Below, piece after piece: positions 57,631-64,000 of a DNA stretch of 64,000 nucleotides. Origin of the DNA: Histomonas meleagridis (Eukaryota > Parabasalia > Tritrichomonadida > Dientamoebidae); NCBI GenBank assembly GCA_020186115.1, contig WSYJ01000092.1, positions 284,001 to 348,000 on the forward strand. Reading direction: 5' to 3'. A program made the position numbers and the translations under genes. The notes under the pieces were generated by a model. It saw only the letters and a program-made list of their open reading frames with translations. It ran no database searches and was not told where the DNA came from. Position 1 is the stretch's first letter, and each line of letters begins with the position of its first letter.

Positions 57631-57785
57631 ATGACGACAGGCAAAGAAATAAATACTTTTGAGAAACGATTCAATAAAATTATAATTTCTCACAAATTAA
57701 TTTTTCCAATTGAATTCATTTCACCTGAACGTAATTTCAATAAAATTATTTTACACAAGAAAAGCCAGAAAAAAATCTGCCGAAT

Positions 57786-60193
57786 ATGGAAAATGTTTTC
57801 ACTCCTCGGGTTGTTACAAAAATCCACCATCCAAATGACAAGCGATCCGAGACACCATTATGTCAAACAACTTACACTTATCAAAGTTTTTATTTAAATC
57901 TTAAAGGTTTTCATACAATATTGCACAATCTATATCATATGTACTTTGAAAGTTGTAGAAGTAAATACACTGACAAAGATCTACCAATTTATTTACAGAT
58001 TGAAGACTTAATGAAAAATATCATTGATTGTTCATATGGAGAATTATTCATTATATCAAATTCTGCTATTGAAATTTTGAAGCAGTTCCAACAAGATACA
58101 TTACTATCAAATAACTTAAGAGATCTCTCCACAAAGATAATCCATGGAATATCCGGTCTTACAAAACTTCTAGCATCTCTTCAACTTGACTGGAAGAACC
58201 CTGTATTGCCATCCAATAAAATCCAACAGAAAACCAAGAAAATACAATTTACTTCTAATGAATATGTCATATGTCGGATTTGCGATCATCAAGTTCCTGT
58301 TGAGTTATTTCAAGAGCACAACAAGTATTGTGGTATTGCATGTGAAAATGAATCCAAAATCAATAGTATTCATAATAAGTTAATCTCATTACAGAACCAA
58401 ATTTGCGAAAATGTTCTCAACTCTGAGTGGCCTGGTGATCCTGACGATGTTGTTACTCTTATTCCTATGCTTCGTGCCTCTCTTCTTATTGAAATGGTAT
58501 TTCATGCTAAATCAAATGAACCAAACACTTTAGGCGAAATAGAAAGATCTATTAACATTGTGTCATCTCTTCTACTTGAAATTCCAGAACTTCGTAATGA
58601 GTCATATTTAATTCAGGCAAAATCATTATTCATGAAAAAACGTCAATCAATCATATCATTGCAAGAAGCGCAAGAATACCTTCATCGGACAACAGTTTCT
58701 TATGATAAAAATGTCGAAACTCAGCATCAAGTCAAAATATCTGATTTCATTTTTATCAAAAAAATATCATCTGGCGCAAATGCTCGTGTTTATTTGGCTC
58801 GTAAGAAAGTCACAAACGACGTTTATGCCATTAAAGTTCTTCCTAAGAATGATATCATTCTTAAGAATCAAGTCAAACGCGTTCTTGTTGAACGTGACAT
58901 TCTTCTTCAGTATAACAACAATCCATACATTGTAAATTTCTGTATGTTTTTATGATTCTTGCAAGAAAATTACGTCATTTCAAAAAAGTTCGTTTGTTTG
59001 AACGATAAATTTTAATTCAAATTTCAGAGATGAATGTTCTGTTTATTCAGAGCATAACCGCACATCTTTTATTGAATTTTCTATCGTACGGTCAATTGAA
59101 TTTTTGAGTGTATCGTAAATTTTCAGCAAGAATTTTTTTTTGGCATTAACACATAGACTATTCAATTGTTGGAACTAAAATGTTATATCTTGTAACTGAA
59201 TATCTTCCTGGTGGGGATTTATTTTCGTTACTTGAGAATGTTGGATCACTTAGTGAATCTAATGTTAAAGTATATGTATATCAAATAGCGAAAGCCATCA
59301 CATTTCTTCATTCATGTGGTATAATTCATCGTGACATTAAGCCCGAGAATATTCTTGTTTCTAAAGATGGATCATTAAAACTTACTGATTTCGGATTATC
59401 GAATGTTGGATTTTATGGCCGCCAAATGAATAAAGAAAATGATAATTCCACTGAAAATCTAAATAATACTGTTGTTGGTACACCTGATTATATTGCTCCT
59501 GAAATCGTCAAGAACCAACGATATTCGTTTTCATCTGATTGGTGGTCATTAGGCATAGTTACGTATGAATTACTTGTTGGCGTACCACCTTTTCATGATG
59601 ATAATGAAACGAAAGTATTTACGAATATACTTTCAGGTAAATATATATATCCGAACTATGTACAAATATCTGATGCCGCGAAAGATTTCGTTAAGAAATT
59701 ATTAATTTTAAATCCCGAAAATCGTCTTGGAACTAAAGATACAAATGATATATTTAAACATCCATTTTTAGCGGACACAAATGAAAACAATTTAATTCCG
59801 CCATTTGTACCTAATTTGAAATCGAATGAAGATACAACTTATTTCATAGATAGATATAAAATGTTAAATAATAATGAAGAAATAGATGAAGATATTTTGT
59901 CCGATATTACAATGTCTAAAAAAGGTTGCACTCAAGTTAGAGCAAGATCAATGACTGTGATATCTCCAAATTATGAATCGAATATGTTGGACCAAATGAA
60001 CGCGTTTCCATCTGTTTCAATAAAAATGTTACAAAACGCTAATAACGACGCTTTGAAAAGAACAAAAAGTTCAGAAACACCTGAAAAAATACCTTTAGAT
60101 ATACATAAGGAAATAGAGAAATATAGAAGAAAAAGAAGAGCAACTTTCGCAGTGAGATCAAGAGATGACTCGTTCTTGCCACAGAGTAATTAA
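57786..60193 (+). CDS. AGC protein kinase of the Rim15/IREH1/MAST type, two exons
   Basis: Exon 1 is 57786-58941, exon 2 is 59157-60193; joined they give 730 residues in frame. An early helical domain is followed by a C2H2-like finger, [20 protein letters not shown], as in plant IREH1 and fungal Rim15. The kinase domain has a glycine loop [14 protein letters not shown], lysine in [24 protein letters not shown], and APEIV after an activation-loop extension ([20 protein letters not shown]). This insert, and the split NPYIVNF|YYSIV joined by the splice, fit the family. The real start may be the ATG at 57631, right after an Inr; that frame joins this one if the A7 run at 57769-57775 has one more A. 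Likely role: nutrient or cell-cycle signalling. Confidence 0.88.
58942..59156 (+). other. Spliceosomal intron (215 nt) in the AGC kinase gene
   Basis: It begins GTATGT, the near-invariant trichomonad 5' splice site, and ends CATTAACACATAG, close to the trichomonad ACTAACACACAG combined branch and 3' site. Removal of exactly these 215 nt joins Asn-Phe-Tyr-Tyr-Ser-Ile-Val-Gly in frame, restoring the kinase beta4-beta5 region; total exon length 2193 is divisible by 3. Without splicing the frame stops at 58955. Confidence 0.9.
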
Positions 60194-60922
60194 TTTTGTG
60201 TTGTTTTATAAAGGATTTTTGTGTGTGTTTAGTGAAATTATTTATTATATGCTAATAGCAAAATGAGTCATTTTATATTTAAAGGAAAATGTGGTACTTT
60301 TTTAGTTTTCTTTTATATATGGATTTTCTTTCAAAATGCTTAATTATTAAAATGTGTATTCAACTCGTTTCGCAAATTTCGCCGTAGCTATACTGGACAG
60401 AATAATATTAGAAATAGACATTAAGAATATTATATTTGTATATGATTGATGTTATGTTGTTTAACTCTAAATAATATTCTGGATTTTGATGAAATTCAAA
60501 CAACATCACTTAACTCAGAGATTTAAGATCAAATAAATATAATAAGTTTTTTAGAAATATGTTAATTCTCGAATTATACAGATTTATTAAAAGAAAAATA
60601 TCTTTTAGATGAAATTAATCATTTTTCTCATTTTGCATCTTTAAATTCTAAGAAACAATTTTACGTACTTTTATTCTTCTGGGATACTTGTCTTATTACA
60701 AGTTTATAATAATTTATCTATATACAAATGAGTCATCATGAACAAAACGCCTTAAATTATGTCTCGATTTAACTGGGAAATATCGTATTAAAATAGAAAG
60801 ATGACATAAAAAAACAATTTAAATGACTTAATGCACAAAATGGTATTTTGGAATCAAAGAATTTTAAATATTTCACAATTTACAAAAACAAAAATAATTC
60901 AATTTCTTTTACGAAACAAATT
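60194..60922. other. Intergenic, no gene seen
   Basis: About 730 AT-rich bases between the convergent kinase and RRM genes. Nothing recognised. Confidence 0.45.
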
Positions 60923-61759
60923 TTAAAATTTCTTTCTTCGAAGTGCATTATCTCGTTGAACCATTCTTCCTTTCTGACTCACGTATTTCTGCACATAGAG
61001 CACATGCCCGTCAACGCGCTTCCCGTGAAGTCCATTTATTGCTGCGACAGCGCTTTCGTGGTCGGCCATGTTACAGAATCCGAATCCGTTTTTCTTAATT
61101 TTCGGCGAAGCAACAGTTCCAAATTTGGAAAATAATTTACGTAAATCTTCATCTGTTTTTATGGATTTTGGTAAGTTTTTGATGTATAAATTTGTGAATT
61201 CTGTGTCATGCAATTTGGCTTTGATTTCGTTTCCATTAATTTTGCAGCCATTCAGTTTCAAAATCGCGTTTTTGGCATCTTCGGAATGTAAAAATCGAAC
61301 GTATCCATAGCCACTATTGATCGGTTTGTTATCGGGGCCAATTCTCATGGAAATTTTACATGAAATAACTTCGCAATTAAGAAGACGCGATATAAATAAA
61401 TGCAATTTGCGCTCAGTAAACGAATTATCAATCCCTTCGATGAAAATATTATTATCGCTACTGGAAATTGAATCACGCGTTTCAGCGCTATAATGTGAGA
61501 TATAAAGTGTGTGGCCTGCAATTGTAGAATAATTGAAATTATGAACTGCAAGATCGGCCATTTCATAATTGGAAAAGGTAACAAACGCATAAGAAGGACT
61601 TGAATTGTATATACGAATACCGTCTTCAACAATTGTTCCTACTGATTTGAAGAGATTGACAAGCATGGATTCAGTGACTAGAGAATAACCTAATTCATCA
61701 ACTGGAATATTTCTAATAGTAATGGTTGAAGGTTCGTTGGAGTGTTGGCAAGAAGACAT
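60923..61759 (-). CDS. PABP-like protein with three RRM domains
   Basis: A 278-residue RNA-binding protein with three RRMs. The first has TITIRNIPVD as RNP2-like and YAFVTFSN as RNP1-like (residues about 12-90). The second has IFIEGIDNSF and GYGYVRFLHSEDAKNAI. The third has LYIKNLPKSIKTDEDLRKLF and NGFGFCNMADHESAVAAI. The style of RRM3 and the tail VQKYVSQKGRMVQRDNALRR resemble poly(A)-binding proteins, where the RRM ends in KKAER-type basic residues. There is no MLLE domain and only three RRMs, so it is a reduced PABP or another polyadenylate/hnRNP-like protein. Single clean frame. Confidence 0.82.
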   Translation of the reverse strand: MSSCQHSNEPSTITIRNIPVDELGYSLVTESMLVNLFKSVGTIVEDGIRIYNSSPSYAFVTFSNYEMADLAVHNFNYSTIAGHTLYISHYSAETRDSISSSDNNIFIEGIDNSFTERKLHLFISRLLNCEVISCKISMRIGPDNKPINSGYGYVRFLHSEDAKNAILKLNGCKINGNEIKAKLHDTEFTNLYIKNLPKSIKTDEDLRKLFSKFGTVASPKIKKNGFGFCNMADHESAVAAINGLHGKRVDGHVLYVQKYVSQKGRMVQRDNALRRKKF

Positions 61760-62584
61760 TTAGAATTTTAAATCTATGCCATGCAAAAAACAAAATTTGC
61801 AAATTACGCCACACATTTTAACGATAATTATTCATTGAAAAAATTGAATCAAGATTTTATGATATAAAGTTTAGAAATTATTAAATTTGCATTCGCAGTG
61901 CAAGTTCTTACATCTTTTATTAATTTCCAAAATTTTAGCTCCAAATGTATCTTATATTTTATTTAATCGTAAAAACTATTCAAAATGTTGGAAATAATTT
62001 ACATATGTTCGAATATATATCATTAAAATTCTATAAAAATTTTTAACATTAATATTATTATCTTTATATAATTTAAATAACGAGTGAAACATTAACTAAC
62101 TCATTAAAATAATGTCTGTTATCAATTTTCATAAATTGTTGCATTTTGTACGATCTATATTACGATCATAAAGATATTTATTTAGGACTATACTCATGTT
62201 ATTAAAATAAAGATTTTGCCTATCATAATCGAATCATTCAAAGGAATTCCAAAAACAAAGCTTTAAAGCAAATTTATTTACATCAATCACGAAAAAGAGA
62301 TCAAATGTATATACAATATATCTAAGAATGCAAAGCGAACATATTCATTTTTTTTTTCCAACCAATCTTGGTGTAAATAGAAAAGCCAATATATAAATAT
62401 TTAAAGATAATATCTTTACATTTTTTGAAGAATAACAATGTATTCAATCTTATTCATATATATAAGATCGTTTGAGAATAGAAAAATTTTATACAATAAT
62501 GAAACAATATAAAATATTGAAAGTTCAAACAAATCAAAAGCAAAAACATGGAAACAATTTTTATAAAACAAAATAGTTTGTGCA
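61760..62584. other. Intergenic, no gene seen
   Basis: About 825 AT-rich bases between two minus-strand genes. A 75-codon frame at 62416-62643 is out of frame with the BspA tail and is not called. Confidence 0.45.
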
Positions 62585-64000
62585 TCATATTCCAATTTTG
62601 TTGTCTTCCTTAAAATCGACAGCGAACGGATCCTCTTCAGCATGTGTCACTGACATTCCTATTGCAAAGTTATCGGTAGTTCCATCAGCATCAACATTAT
62701 ACGCATTATCCACTTCGTAATCAGCAGAACTTTCTTTCTTATTTCTGATTCTAATTACCTAAATAATTAACAATGAAATAACTAAAACACCAATAATTCC
62801 AACGCAAATTCCAATAATTAAATTTGTTTTTGGGTTTTCATTAAATTCATTTTCATTTTGTTCCATATATAAAAACAAATTGGAATAATATGATAAATAA
62901 GTTAAATATCTTATAAATTGTATAATCATAAACAACTAACACAGTATTAATATAAGTTTGTATCATATTAATTAAAGAAAATGAAACAGTATTTATTGTA
63001 AATAATGTTTTTGTAAAAGAATATTGATAAGTAAATGCATTAGTTAACGTTAATGAAATTGTAATTTCTTTTTCATAATGAAATGTGTCAGTAAAAGTAT
63101 TTGAACTTATTATTGAATATGTATTAGTTTTCGTTTTCTCTGGAAATGTAAAGAAAAAGTAATAACTATAATATGAAATATAATTAATGATATTAGTAAA
63201 AAGATATATATGTGCGACAATATAGGTGTCAATATACGTATATGAAGAATCAATCATAGATATCGTGAAAGAGTACGATGTTAATGATAATATGCTGATT
63301 GATTGTGAGTTATAACTTGTGTATGTAATACTTATAGTTCCTACTAACTCAGCACCATATGGAAATGAACTTGTAAGCGTATTCGATTGTGTAAATGTAT
63401 TTGATTGTGAAAATGTGATAGATGATGTAAAAGTAGAAGTTGGCCAAGGTTCACATCCTTCAATAGTTGTTCCTTTTATTACATCATAAGATCCAAATTT
63501 ATCGCTGTTATATGAATCTAATGTCATAACAGTAATTGTTGGAACACCTGAAAAAGCACTTATTCCAAATTCTGGTTCATTTTCTCCATAAAAATATATA
63601 CATTTAAGTTTTGCACAATTAAAAAATGCAAATTGAGATATCGTTATAACATTAAAACCAATATAAACTGTTTCTAAGCTGTCGCATTGTGAAAATGTCA
63701 TTGATTGAATATTTTTCATTGAATTTGATAATTTAACACTTACTAATGATAAACATGATTGGAATATTAAAAGACCAGTAACTGTTACAGAGTCAGTAAA
63801 TATGAAATTTTCTAACGAATTACAAAATGCAAATGCATAAATTTCGATACTAATAACTGAATTTGGAATATCAATAGATTTAAAAGAACATCCGGAAAAT
63901 GCATTTTCTAAAATCAAAGTAACTGAATTTGGAATATTAATTGTTTCACATAAAGAATTTTCAAATGCATAAGCACCAATTGTTTTAACATTTTCTCCAA
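62585..64000 (-). pseudogene. BspA-like surface protein, damaged and 5' partial
   Basis: From the window edge the frame reads leucine-rich repeats (GENVKTIGAYAFENSLCETI, then INIPNSVTLILENAF and MTFSQCDSLETVYIG). The pre-stalk FYGENEPEFGISAFSG follows, then a short stalk with only about three Ser-Gln-Ser-Asn-Thr units (about 63380-63415) and a Ser/Thr/Tyr-rich region. This frame ends at 62853. The membrane helix (LIIGICVGIIGVLVISLLII) and tail (EEDPFAVDFKEDNKIGI) continue in another frame to 62585, interrupted by an in-frame TAG (62759-62761) right after the helix. So there is one frameshift near 62865 and one stop. The gene continues beyond 64000. Confidence 0.8.

Noticed and set aside
62931..62942. 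ACTAACACAG on the plus strand as a 3' splice signal
   Set aside because: It lies antisense within the BspA-like gene and no plus-strand gene is present to use it.
1..64000. rRNA genes, snRNA genes, transposase or Maverick-type genes
   Set aside because: I looked for conserved rRNA/snRNA segments and for transposase or integrase motifs and saw none; only the fragment near 46 kb remains unexplained.

Overview
This window looks like nuclear DNA of a parabasalid flagellate, most likely a trichomonad in the Tritrichomonas/Trichomonas group. Several things point there: very AT-rich DNA; long, nearly intronless genes on both strands with short gaps; BspA-like leucine-rich surface proteins; DUF3447-type ankyrin genes; an axonemal protein (CFAP251/WDR66); copies of the trichomonad Myb-like core promoter motif M3 at about 35-43 bp from start codons; and one spliceosomal intron with the trichomonad GTATGT 5' end and an ACTAAC/ACACAG-like 3' end. 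The species cannot be fixed from the sequence alone.

Layout. 1-14.7 kb is a dense block of conserved housekeeping genes: NOT1 (5' end outside the window), an ENY2/Sus1-like protein, an INCENP-like protein, a TM9/EMP70 protein, an SF3B3-like CPSF_A-family protein, an RNA polymerase III RPC5/POLR3E-like subunit, a GIGYF-like GYF protein and a Rab GTPase. 15-25.5 kb holds decayed BspA genes, CFAP251, a WNK/OSR1-C-terminal-domain protein, and four genes that each carry a small frame break: ferredoxin-nitroreductase, Sec22, a Pcc1-like protein and an iron alcohol dehydrogenase. 25.5-30.4 kb has a coiled-coil gene and a first DUF3447/ankyrin locus. 30.5-41.6 kb has a broken Rho-type GTPase, a RagC/D-like GTPase, two orphan genes, a GC-rich short gene and a RalGAP/tuberin-type GAP. 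41.9-45.8 kb is the second ankyrin locus. 46-57.3 kb is accessory: a BspA-like protein with about 39 copies of a Ser-Gln-Ser-Asn-Thr-Tyr/Phe hexapeptide, a broken alpha-solenoid gene, ankyrin remnants, a beta-helix protein and a tRNA. 57.6-64 kb has an AGC kinase of the Rim15/IREH1/MAST type with the intron, a three-RRM protein, and a damaged BspA-like gene running off the end.

How the genes relate. There are no operons; neighbours share only divergent promoters. Several genes belong to mRNA metabolism and transcription (NOT1, GIGYF-like, SF3B3, ENY2, RPC5, three-RRM protein), and others to nutrient or membrane signalling (Rag, RalGAP, Rab, Sec22, TM9).

The most unusual feature is the two ankyrin loci. 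Single 30-residue ankyrin units, 35 in all and nearly all still open, are separated by AT-rich spacers of fixed length: 80 nt (not a multiple of three) or 63 nt. Repeat starts therefore fall at periods of 170 or 153 bp. In the 80-nt case the reading frame rotates from unit to unit, yet each array ends with a normal final unit and stop codon. This suggests unusual introns, cassette storage, or very recent inactivation, and needs transcript data.

Several frame breaks in conserved genes sit at short homopolymers, so some may be assembly errors and not pseudogenes.
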